Assembly (NCBI GenBank): GCA_001464315.1
Contig: LNFK01000075.1
Coordinates: 124,001 to 188,000 of the forward strand
DNA length: 64,000 nt
DNA from: Sphingomonadales bacterium Ga0077559
GTDB lineage: Bacteria; Pseudomonadota; Alphaproteobacteria; Sphingomonadales; Sphingomonadaceae
Reading direction: 5' to 3'
Of the stretch, positions 53,472 through 61,573 are shown piece after piece (within the stretch, counting starts at the first letter, position 1; the number at the start of each line of letters is the position of its first letter). The position numbers were made by a program, and so were the translations under genes. The notes under the pieces were generated by a model, which saw nothing but the letters and a program-made list of their open reading frames with translations, was not told the origin of the DNA and did not search any database.

Positions 53472-54693
53472 TCGTCCCCGCCTCCTGGTACTCACCTCAA
53501 CGCTGCCTCGATGGGAGGGCGACACCGAGCCCCGCTTCGTGCTCGACCTCGCCCGCGCCATGGCGGACCGGTTCGAACCGGTGATACTCGCGCCGATGGC
53601 GCAGGGCGCGGCGGCCCGCGAGACGCTGGAGGGCGTTCGCATCGAGCGCTACCGATACGCACCCGCGCGACGCATTGAAAAACTCGCCGCGCCAGGTGCA
53701 ATCATGCCGAACCTTCGGACCAACCCTTGGCTGGTCCTTCTCGTCCCCGGCTTCTTCCTTGGGCAGCTTATCGCTTTAGTCCTGCTGCTCCGCCGCGAGC
53801 GGTTCGCCGCGATCCATTGCCACTGGTTGATCCCGCAAGGGCTGGTTGTTGCCATCGCCTCCCTATTCGCGCCCGCGCCGCCTGCGTTACTCACCTGCCA
53901 CGGTGCCGACGCCTTCACCCTCGACAGCGCGCCCATGCGCGCCCTGAAGCGCTGGATCCTCAAGCGCTTCGCGACCGTCACCGTTGTGTCGAAGGAGATT
54001 GCCCAGAGCATCGCGCCACTCGGCTGTGCCGAGCCGGTCCACCTACCCATGGGGGTCGACCTTACCTGTTTCGGCGGCGGAGAGCGCTGCCCCGGCCCAG
54101 CCCCCGTCATCCTTTATGCTGGACGGCTTGCAGAGAAGAAGGGAGTCCACCACCTCATCGAAGCGATGGCCGACGAGCGTCTACGTAACCGCGGCGCGCG
54201 CCTCCGCATCGTAGGAACGGGCCCACTCCAGGCCGACCTCGAACGGCTTTCTCAGCGCCTCGGACTTGGCGCCGCAGTCGAATTCCTCGGTCCCCGCCCG
54301 CATGCGGCGCTGGCCTCCGAGATGCAGTCCGCGACTCTGTTCTGCGCGCCCTTCGTCATCGCCGCTGACGGCGACCGCGAGGGCACGCCGACCGTTCTCC
54401 TCGAGGCCGCCGCAGCCTCACTCCCCATTGTCACGAGCAACATAGGCGGGTGCGGTGAGATCATTGAGACGGGACGCACCGGCTGGCTCCTGCCACCGGG
54501 CAACCGCGCCGCTCTCATCGACGCAATCGTGGAGGCTATCGACGACCCTCTCTATGCCGCTGTCATCGCAGCGGCCGCGCGTCGGGAAGCGGAGTGTCGC
54601 TCTTGGCCTCGAATTGCTGCCGGCTACGGTGACGCGCTATTTAAGATAATTCAGGTATCACAAAAGGAAAATGGTAATGTCATCCGGATTTGA
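53464..54693 (+). CDS. GT4-family glycosyltransferase
   Basis: A 409-residue GT-B transferase. LLVLTSTLPRWEGDTEPRFV is at the N-terminus, and CHWLIPQGLVVAIASLFAPA and PMGVDLTCFGGGERC are in the middle. VILYAGRLAEKKGVHHLIEA starts the donor domain, and EGTPTVLLEAAAASLPIVTS has the E-x7-E motif. It is GC-rich like its neighbours. It probably acts on a lipid-linked or core sugar. Confidence 0.9.
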   Translation: MADRPRLLVLTSTLPRWEGDTEPRFVLDLARAMADRFEPVILAPMAQGAAARETLEGVRIERYRYAPARRIEKLAAPGAIMPNLRTNPWLVLLVPGFFLGQLIALVLLLRRERFAAIHCHWLIPQGLVVAIASLFAPAPPALLTCHGADAFTLDSAPMRALKRWILKRFATVTVVSKEIAQSIAPLGCAEPVHLPMGVDLTCFGGGERCPGPAPVILYAGRLAEKKGVHHLIEAMADERLRNRGARLRIVGTGPLQADLERLSQRLGLGAAVEFLGPRPHAALASEMQSATLFCAPFVIAADGDREGTPTVLLEAAAASLPIVTSNIGGCGEIIETGRTGWLLPPGNRAALIDAIVEAIDDPLYAAVIAAAARREAECRSWPRIAAGYGDALFKIIQVSQKENGNVIRI

Positions 54694-55492
54694 TTCGCTG
54701 TTCGGGGCCGTTGGAAAAGGCAGCTGGTTTCCCTCACCTGCGCACATCATGCGCCGCGCGGCCATCCTCGACATGTTCCGCGGCTATGCCCCCGGGCGGC
54801 TTCTCGAAATGGGTTGCGGCGCCGGACGTATGCTCGCCGATTGGGACCGGCTAGGCCACCGCGGCACTGCCGTGGATCTCGATCCCACCGCCCGCCAGCT
54901 TGCCGCTGACTGCGTCAATGAATTTGGCGCCGGCTTCGAGGTCGCAGAGACGGTTGACGCGGCGGCGGGACAATATGATTATCTCGTCGCCACCGAGGTG
55001 CTCGAACATGTTGAGGAGCCCGCGACAATCCTTAAGGACTGGGCACGGCACCTGCGCGACGGCGGTACCTTCCTTGGCACGGTTCCTGCCTTTCAGCGTC
55101 TCTGGGGCCGCTCCGACGAATGGGCCGGCCACGTCCAGCGCTTCGAACCTGCAGACTTCCGTCGTATCGTCGAGGCCGCGGGCCTAGAGGTGATCGAGAT
55201 GCGCCTTTACGGCTTCCCGGTCGGCAATGTCCTTCGCATGGCCGGCAACTTCACTTCCGGCCTCAAGATGAAGCGCCGAAGCGGCGACCTCGGCCGCGAA
55301 GAGTCGACCTATGCCAGCGGCCATGACCGTTCGATCGAGCGCAGTCTTGCGCCGCTGATGTCCTCTCGCCCGGGTCGGGCCCTGCTTCGGTTCGGAATCG
55401 CGCTCCAGCGGCGGGTTAATCGCGGTCACGGCTTGGTGGTGATCGCCCGCAAGAGAGCCGCCGCATCGGAAAGCCTCGTTTGCGCAGCCTGA
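54671..55492 (+). CDS. SAM-dependent methyltransferase
   Basis: A 273-residue class I methyltransferase. RLLEMGCGAGRMLADWDRLG (motif I), TAVDLDPTARQLAADCVNEF, YDYLVATEVLEHVEEPATIL and GTFLGTVPAFQRLWGRSDEW are seen. It is the second methyltransferase of the GC-rich block, close in style to the first but not a duplicate. It begins inside the GT4 gene (ATG 54671 or 54677) and ends inside the next gene. Confidence 0.87.
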   Translation: MVMSSGFDSLFGAVGKGSWFPSPAHIMRRAAILDMFRGYAPGRLLEMGCGAGRMLADWDRLGHRGTAVDLDPTARQLAADCVNEFGAGFEVAETVDAAAGQYDYLVATEVLEHVEEPATILKDWARHLRDGGTFLGTVPAFQRLWGRSDEWAGHVQRFEPADFRRIVEAAGLEVIEMRLYGFPVGNVLRMAGNFTSGLKMKRRSGDLGREESTYASGHDRSIERSLAPLMSSRPGRALLRFGIALQRRVNRGHGLVVIARKRAAASESLVCAA

Positions 55493-56397
55493 GCGATTGG
55501 AGCCGGAGCCCGGCGATCCGGATCGCGGGCTCCCTTCTCTCGCTCCTTGCCCTTGCCGCATTCGTCTGGATCCTCATAGACGCCGCCTCCGCCGCAGACA
55601 TCCGTTCCGTAATAGAGCGTCATGGTTGGGCGGTCGCTGCCGCCTTACTCCTCTACGGGCTCGCATATGTTCCGATGGTCCAGGCCTGGCTTCTCCTTGC
55701 CCGCACCTGCGGCGCGGAGGCGAGTGGCATGCAGCTCACGCGTGTCTTCCTAGTCGCGCAAATCGGAAAGTATCTCCCAGGCAACGTAGCCCAGTTCCTC
55801 GGTCGTGCATTCCTCGCGAGCAGCCACGGCGTCCCGGTCAAAGCTTCTGCCTCGGCCATGGCGCTGGAGGTCGCTGGCGTGATGAGCGCCTGCGCCATCC
55901 TTTCTTTGGTCGCCGTTGGAATGGGCTCGGTTGGTTCATCCGAAATCGCCCACCGTGTCCTGTTAGGCGCCACCACTGCAGGCGCAGTAATCGCAGCCGT
56001 TGCAGCCGTTTTGGTTGTTCGCTCCTCCGTGGGTACCCTGAAACGGCTCTCGGGGCCGTTTGCAGCGGCAGTTCTCCTCCACTTGCTGGTGCTTGCCCTG
56101 CTCGCGGGAGCGAATGTCATCCTGATCGGCGCCCTCGGCGGCGCGTGGAGCTGGGGAATGGCGGGCGCGGTCTCAGGAGCCTTGGTGGTGAGCTGGTTCG
56201 TCGGCTTCGTCACCCCCGGCTCGCCTGCAGGCCTCGGCCTTCGCGAGCTCACCTTTTTGGGCCTCCTCGCCGGAAGCTATGCCAACGAAACCCTCGTTCT
56301 CGCCGCCGCCGCCTTCCGCCTTGCAACGGTGTTGGGCGACGTTCTCGCTTGGGGCGCTGGCATGCTCCTGAAGAAGGGCAAGCCCATTACCCCCTGA
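55480..56397 (+). CDS. AglD/UPF0104-like polytopic membrane protein (lysylphosphatidylglycerol synthase-type TM domain)
   Basis: A 305-residue protein with about eight membrane helices. VFLVAQIGKYLPGNVAQFLG is the family signature (typically IGKYLPG(N/G)VxxFxGR), and VSWFVGFVTPGSPAGLGLRE is the second conserved loop. Its start is a TTG inside the upstream methyltransferase gene. Family members are linked to polyprenyl-phosphate-sugar handling (AglD, YbhN-type). A role in moving a lipid-linked sugar is inferred. A 314-codon shadow in another frame is rejected. Confidence 0.85.
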   Translation: MRSLSDWSRSPAIRIAGSLLSLLALAAFVWILIDAASAADIRSVIERHGWAVAAALLLYGLAYVPMVQAWLLLARTCGAEASGMQLTRVFLVAQIGKYLPGNVAQFLGRAFLASSHGVPVKASASAMALEVAGVMSACAILSLVAVGMGSVGSSEIAHRVLLGATTAGAVIAAVAAVLVVRSSVGTLKRLSGPFAAAVLLHLLVLALLAGANVILIGALGGAWSWGMAGAVSGALVVSWFVGFVTPGSPAGLGLRELTFLGLLAGSYANETLVLAAAAFRLATVLGDVLAWGAGMLLKKGKPITP

Positions 56398-56464
56398 GCC
56401 CAGGCCAGTATATCGCGTTTCAGGCAAACCTCTCAACATAAACCACGTGAAACCACACGACCCC

Positions 56465-56880
56465 CTACCTCCGCGAAGCAATCCACGCATCTACCTGCTC
56501 TTCCAGCACATCGAGCGGCACCGGTCCCGACTTCAGCACAACGTGATGAAACCCGCGCACATCGTATCTCGCGCCTAACGCCTTCTGCACCTTGTCGCGC
56601 AGTTCGCTGCTTTGCAGGCGGCCAACAATATACGCGGTCGCCCGGCCCGGGTAGATGATGTAGCGCTTGATTGCCTTCACGATGCCGCCACGCGCGTCAG
56701 CGCTTTTATCCTCGACATTTTTGATCGCTTGTTCGCAGGTCCGACGTTCGTGGTGGAGTCCGCTGTTCACTACCCGCCGGATCGCACGGTGGAGTTTTAA
56801 CTGCAACGGGCCGAAATCATTCGCTGGATCGGTGTAGCGGCCCATGTCCTTGGCGCGTTTATCCGACCAGCCTTCGGCGT
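56465..56880 (-). pseudogene. Decayed 3' fragment of a DUF885 gene
   Basis: Its final ~126 residues (from MGRYTDPANDFGPLQLKLHR to DVLEEQVDAWIASRR) match the end of the intact DUF885 gene at 59634-61463 with many substitutions. Homology continues upstream to AEGW with three residues lost; further up there is a stop. The HExxxGHH site and the whole N-terminal three-quarters are missing. It is therefore a truncated relic, not a functional protein. It is diverged, not a recent copy, so it may have come in with the neighbouring DNA. Confidence 0.9.
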
Positions 56881-57054
56881 GAGATGTTTGCGGTTTATCG
56901 TAGACTCACCCCCCATGAGCCGACGCCACTAGGTCGTTACCTCGTTTCTGTCGCGTAACTAGGTGTAGCCTTTATCTTGCTGTCGTTTCTGTTAACAAAG
57001 ACAATTCAGTGGCCAAAACTGGCAAAGCAGTCACCTGAAACTTACCCCACATAG

Positions 57055-58350
57055 CTATCCGACCAACCGCAAATGCTTGCGTGGTGAAACATCGGGCTGA
57101 TCATGCCAAATTCCGCGTACGTCATAGACTAGCTTGTTGGTCCGCTCAGCCAGCGGAATGGCTTTGAAAGCATCGTGATCGACCAGCGTAATCAACATTC
57201 CGCAATCCAGAAGTGCGCTGTCGATGTCGATAAGTCTGGCACCGGTTTTTGCGAATTCAGCGGGCAGTTCGGCGGCATAAGGCTCGATTATCCGAACGCG
57301 ACTGCCGAAGCGGCGGGACAGTTCCAATGCCACCTTCTTTGCGGGGCTCTCACGGAAATCGTCGATATTGGCCTTGAACGCCAGTCCCATGCAACCGATG
57401 ATCATTTTCGGTTCCGCTTCAATCTTGGCGCTTGCCTGTGCGATTACATGATCTGCCTTGCCGTCATTCACGTTGCGTGCGGTTCGAATCAGCGGACTTT
57501 GATCGGGGGCGCCGTGGACGATGAACCACGGGTCGACAGCGATACAGTGTCCGCCCACGCCTGGACCTGGTTGCAGAATGTTCACGCGCGGATGACGGTT
57601 GGCGAGGCGGATGACTTCCCAGACGTTCAGGCCCATGTGATCGGCAACCATCGATAGTTCGTTGGCAAACGCGATGTTCACGTCACGGAAGGCATTTTCA
57701 ACGAGCTTGGTCATTTCGGCCGAGCGGGCATCGGTCGTAATGCATTCGCCGCGAACAAAGCGTTTGTAGAATGTTAGCGCCTTGCGTGCGCACCGCGGCG
57801 TTATCCCACCGATCGAACGATCGTTATTGGTCAGTTCTTCGAGGATACGGCCGGGCAGTACGCGCTCAGGGCAATATGCAATCGAAACATCGGGCGTCTC
57901 GCCGGCAATGCCGGGAATTTTGAGATCGGGGCGCAATTTGGCGATCAGGTCGCGGACTTGATCGGTGGTGCCGACGGGCGATGTCGACTCCAATATGATC
58001 GTGTCGCCCGATTTTAGCACGGCCGCAATACTGGTGGCGGCGCTTAGGACATAGCTGATATCGGGTTCGCGATTTTTATCGAAAGGGGTCGGCACCGCGA
58101 TAACAAACACGTCCGACGGCTCGACCATTGTCGAGGCACGCAGCATTTTGCGCGCGACCACGCCCTGAACAAGGCCGTCTAGGTCGACTTCCTCGATATG
58201 GATTTCGCCGCGATTGATCGTATCGACAACGCCGGCGTTCACATCGACGCCAAGGACTTTGCAACCTGATCGGGCGATGACCGCTGCGGTCGGCAGGCCG
58301 ATATAGCCAAGCCCAAGCACGCAAACGTCAGGTTTTTTGTCGACTAGCAT
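57055..58350 (-). CDS. wecC: UDP-N-acetyl-D-mannosamine dehydrogenase
   Basis: A 431-residue dehydrogenase: VCVLGLGYIGLPTAAVIARS (NAD motif), AVPTPFDKNREPDISYVLSA and the catalytic-Cys region GPGVGGHCIAVDPWFIVHG. It oxidises UDP-ManNAc made by WecB to UDP-ManNAcA. The start at 58350 overlaps the wecB end by 23 bases. A 29-codon extension lies wholly within wecB and is unlikely. It differs from the wbpA product at the catalytic-Cys loop (HCIAVDPWF here versus HCIPIDPFY). Confidence 0.93.
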   Translation of the reverse strand: MLVDKKPDVCVLGLGYIGLPTAAVIARSGCKVLGVDVNAGVVDTINRGEIHIEEVDLDGLVQGVVARKMLRASTMVEPSDVFVIAVPTPFDKNREPDISYVLSAATSIAAVLKSGDTIILESTSPVGTTDQVRDLIAKLRPDLKIPGIAGETPDVSIAYCPERVLPGRILEELTNNDRSIGGITPRCARKALTFYKRFVRGECITTDARSAEMTKLVENAFRDVNIAFANELSMVADHMGLNVWEVIRLANRHPRVNILQPGPGVGGHCIAVDPWFIVHGAPDQSPLIRTARNVNDGKADHVIAQASAKIEAEPKMIIGCMGLAFKANIDDFRESPAKKVALELSRRFGSRVRIIEPYAAELPAEFAKTGARLIDIDSALLDCGMLITLVDHDAFKAIPLAERTNKLVYDVRGIWHDQPDVSPRKHLRLVG

Positions 58351-59458
58351 TCCAAATGATCTCCGCAATGCGCTGGCTCGCTTTGCCATCCCCGAAGGGA
58401 TTGTGCGCGCGGGCCATCGCTGAATAGGCGGCATCATCGTCCAAAAGAGTGAAAATTTCGGAAATTATGCGGTCTTTATCGGTGCCGATCAGCTTGGCGG
58501 TGCCAGCGGTTACGCCTTCTGGGCGCTCTGTTGTGTCGCGCATGACAAGCACCGGCTTACCAAGTGCGGGCGCCTCCTCCTGTACCCCGCCGCTGTCGGT
58601 CAGCATGATATGGCTGATCGACAGCAGGCGAGCGAAGTGCGGATAGTCGAGCGGCTCGATCATCGCGACATTGGGTAGGTCGCCCAGTTGCTTGTCCATG
58701 ACCGCGCGGACATTGGGATTCAGATGCACCGGGAAGATGCACGCCACATCGTCGCGGGCGGCGATGGCTTTGATGGCGGCAGCAATATTTTCCATGCCGT
58801 CACCGAAATTCTCCCGCCGGTGGGTGGTGATGCCGATGATCTTCTTGCCCGCGAACCGTGTTTCCAGATCAGCAAGACCTGCAGCAAGTTCCGGGCGATG
58901 CGATATCCGGTCGTTCACCCAATATAGCGCATCGATGACGGTGTTGCCGGTGACGAACACGCGGTTTTCAGGAACGGCTTCTGCTTTGAGCGCCGCAGCA
59001 GAAACTTCGGTCGGGGCAAAATGCTGATCGGCGATAGTGCCGATTATCTTGCGGTTCACTTCTTCGGGCCACGGCTGATAGATATTGTAACTGCGCAAGC
59101 CCGCTTCGACATGGCTCACCGGGATTTGGCGATAATATGCCGCAAGCGCGCCGACCATCGCGGTGGCGGTATCGCCTTGTACCACGACGCGGTCGGGCTT
59201 GGCCTTATCCAGAACGCCGCCGACGGCTTCCAAAAGCCGAGCAGTTAATGCGTCGAGCGATTGCCCAGGCTGCATGATATTAAGGTCATACTCCGGCACA
59301 ATACCGCTGATCGACAATACCTGATCGAGCATTTCGCGGTGTTGCGCACTCACCAACACTTCGCATGAAATTTTGCTTTGCGCTTTCAGTGCATTGACCA
59401 CAGGAAATAATTTGATTGCTTCGGGCCGGGTGCCAAAAATCACCATTGTCTTGTACAT
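58328..59458 (-). CDS. wecB: UDP-N-acetylglucosamine 2-epimerase
   Basis: A 376-residue enzyme making UDP-ManNAc from UDP-GlcNAc. MVIFGTRPEAIKLFPVVNAL is the signature N-terminus, and VQGDTATAMVGALAAYYRQI, VEAGLRSYNIYQPWPEEVNR and LTDSGGVQEEAPALGKPVLV follow. Start at 59458 with GGGAAG upstream; a further 17 codons of ORF upstream are non-conserved. It is followed by wecC in an overlapping pair that gives UDP-ManNAcA. Confidence 0.94.
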   Translation of the reverse strand: MYKTMVIFGTRPEAIKLFPVVNALKAQSKISCEVLVSAQHREMLDQVLSISGIVPEYDLNIMQPGQSLDALTARLLEAVGGVLDKAKPDRVVVQGDTATAMVGALAAYYRQIPVSHVEAGLRSYNIYQPWPEEVNRKIIGTIADQHFAPTEVSAAALKAEAVPENRVFVTGNTVIDALYWVNDRISHRPELAAGLADLETRFAGKKIIGITTHRRENFGDGMENIAAAIKAIAARDDVACIFPVHLNPNVRAVMDKQLGDLPNVAMIEPLDYPHFARLLSISHIMLTDSGGVQEEAPALGKPVLVMRDTTERPEGVTAGTAKLIGTDKDRIISEIFTLLDDDAAYSAMARAHNPFGDGKASQRIAEIIWNASRQKT

Positions 59459-59633
59459 GTAATCGCTTCCCGTCGCCCACCCGTCCGATAGCAATTGCAT
59501 TAAGCGCAAGTGGTTAAAGAGTCACAAAATCATGCAGATAAATTCATTACCGCGGTGCGATGCGACGGAAATATTGCACGCATCCCGCAATAAATCCGTC
59601 GATCTGCAACCCAGTTGGGGGCATTTCTCATCT

Positions 59634-61463
59634 CTACTTTCGCGAAGCGATCCACGCATCGACCTGCTCTTCGAGCACATCGAGCGGCACCGGGCCTGAC
59701 TTCAGCACCGTGTCATGGAACCCGCGCACATCGAACTTGGGCCCAAGCGCCTTCTGCGCCTTGTCGCGCAGTTCGCTGATCTTCAGCCGTCCTACCATGT
59801 ACGCGGTGGCCTGGCCGGGGTAGATGATATAGCGTTCAATAGCCTTCACGATGCCGCCGGGGGCGTCGGCTGAATTGTCCTCGACATATTTGATCGCCTG
59901 TTCACGGGTCCAGCGTTTGTGGTGGAGGCCGCTGTCGACCACAAGCCGGATCGCGCGATGCAGTTCAAGCTGCAACCGCCCGAAATCACGCGCCGGGTCG
60001 GTGTAAAGGCCCATATCCTTGGCAAGCTTCTCCGAATACAATCCCCAGCCTTCGGAATAAGCGGTCACTCCCCCGAATTTGCGGAAGGCGGGCACGTCTT
60101 TCAGCTCGGTCTGGATCGCCAGCTGCAAATGGTGGCCGGGGACGCCTTCATGGTAGAACAGTGCCTCGACCTCGGTCAGCGGCATGTCGGCCATCTTGTA
60201 GAGATTGGCATAATAGGTGCCGGGGCGTGAGCCATCGGGGGCGGGGCGCTGATAAAAAGCCTTGCCAGCCGATTTCTCGCGGAAGGCTTCAACCCGTTTG
60301 ACCACTAAAGGCGCCTTGGGGAGCGTGCCGAACCATTTTGGTAGAAGCGGGGTTATCGCATCCTGCGCTTTCTGCGTTTCTGCAAGGTAGAGCGCAGCAC
60401 CCGCATCACCCTCGGGCGCGTAGAATTTGGGGGTGGTGCGCATATAGTTGAAATAGGCCTTGAGGTCGCCCTTCACGCCCATCTTCTTCTGGACGGCCTG
60501 CATTTCCTTATGGATTCTCGCGACTTGCGCGAGGCCTAACTCATGGATCTGATCGGGCGTCATATCGGTGGTGGTGTAATTGGACAGCCGCTCTGCATAA
60601 TAGCCCGCGCCATCTGGGAAGCGCCAGATGCCGTCGTCGGTTCCGGCGACTTTCTCTTGAGCAGTCATTTCGGAGATCAGCGCTTCATAAGCGGGTTTGA
60701 CCGAAGCGTTCAGCGCCTGCGCGGCGTCGGCAATCAGCAAGTCCTTTTCGGTCTGGCTGATCGCGAGCTTAGCGACCTTGGCTTTGAAGTCAGCGAACAA
60801 GGGCGCGTCCGGCCCGTTGTCAAAAGGCGCACCGGTGATGACATTACGTGAGTCGGTGATCACATAAGGATAGACCCATTTGGGCGGCATGATGCCTTTC
60901 GCGGCGCGCGTCTTGGCCTGCCCCACGGCTTCGGTCAGTGCAGGACCGATACCGTAAAGGCGGTTCACATAAGCGCGCGCGTCGGACTTGGTGTCGACGC
61001 GGTGGATGTTGATCATAAACGCAGGAATCTGACTCTGCGCGCCGTTCATCTGGTCGAAGACATAGCCATAGTCGTTATATTTAAACGCGCCTTCACCGCG
61101 CGCGGCACGCTTTTCGAACAGGCGGTAGGAAAGCCGGTTCTCAGGTGAAAGTTTTGCGGGATCGAAACGGGCTTTCATTTCCTTGAGCGCCGAGAGTTCG
61201 GCGTCATAATTGCGCGCCTCGGCTTCGTCGGAGCCGTCGTCCCATTTGCCATAATCGCTGTCTTTGATCCCGCGATAGGATTTGGAAAGTGGGGAGCGTG
61301 CGAGTTGTTGCGCGTCATATTCTTCGAAGAACGCCATGATCGCGGCGTTCTGGTCGGCTTCGGTCGCGACTGCGGGTGCGGATGCGGGAGATTGTGCAAA
61401 AGCGGGGGCGCTGACGCTGGCGAGCGCAATGGCAAGGACGGGCATCGTAGTTTTCAGGCGCAT
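59634..61463 (-). CDS. DUF885 family protein, probable metallopeptidase-like, secreted
   Basis: A 609-residue protein with signal peptide (MPVLAIALASVSAPAFAQ). The zinc-site-like motif FYHEGVPGHHLQLAIQ is at residue ~438, followed by TAYSEGWGLYSEKLA. That HExxxGHH-E pattern is characteristic of the family, which is thought to be zinc carboxypeptidase-like and periplasmic; substrates are unknown. The gene is complete. Its last quarter is present again as a decayed fragment at 56465-56880. Confidence 0.92.
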   Translation of the reverse strand: MRLKTTMPVLAIALASVSAPAFAQSPASAPAVATEADQNAAIMAFFEEYDAQQLARSPLSKSYRGIKDSDYGKWDDGSDEAEARNYDAELSALKEMKARFDPAKLSPENRLSYRLFEKRAARGEGAFKYNDYGYVFDQMNGAQSQIPAFMINIHRVDTKSDARAYVNRLYGIGPALTEAVGQAKTRAAKGIMPPKWVYPYVITDSRNVITGAPFDNGPDAPLFADFKAKVAKLAISQTEKDLLIADAAQALNASVKPAYEALISEMTAQEKVAGTDDGIWRFPDGAGYYAERLSNYTTTDMTPDQIHELGLAQVARIHKEMQAVQKKMGVKGDLKAYFNYMRTTPKFYAPEGDAGAALYLAETQKAQDAITPLLPKWFGTLPKAPLVVKRVEAFREKSAGKAFYQRPAPDGSRPGTYYANLYKMADMPLTEVEALFYHEGVPGHHLQLAIQTELKDVPAFRKFGGVTAYSEGWGLYSEKLAKDMGLYTDPARDFGRLQLELHRAIRLVVDSGLHHKRWTREQAIKYVEDNSADAPGGIVKAIERYIIYPGQATAYMVGRLKISELRDKAQKALGPKFDVRGFHDTVLKSGPVPLDVLEEQVDAWIASRK

Positions 61464-61573
61464 GTTATTCTCTCCGGTTTATCTCGTGGCCCCGGGTGTA
61501 ACAGCGATAGCCGTCAGGTGAAGACATAATCTTGCGCCTTGTCGAAACAAAGCCAGCCTTGGTCGAACGGCGC

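Noticed and set aside
55497-56441. 314-residue plus-strand ORF overlapping the AglD-like gene, longer than the real one
   Set aside because: It is Arg/Pro/His-rich, has no domain, and exists because GC-rich DNA lacks stops. The frame at 55480 gives an eight-helix protein with the family's IGKYLPG motif.
21705-59458. Prophage or transposon origin of the polysaccharide and glycan regions
   Set aside because: No integrase, transposase, terminal inverted repeat or phage structural gene was seen. Composition shifts and a duplicated gene fragment point to recombination instead.
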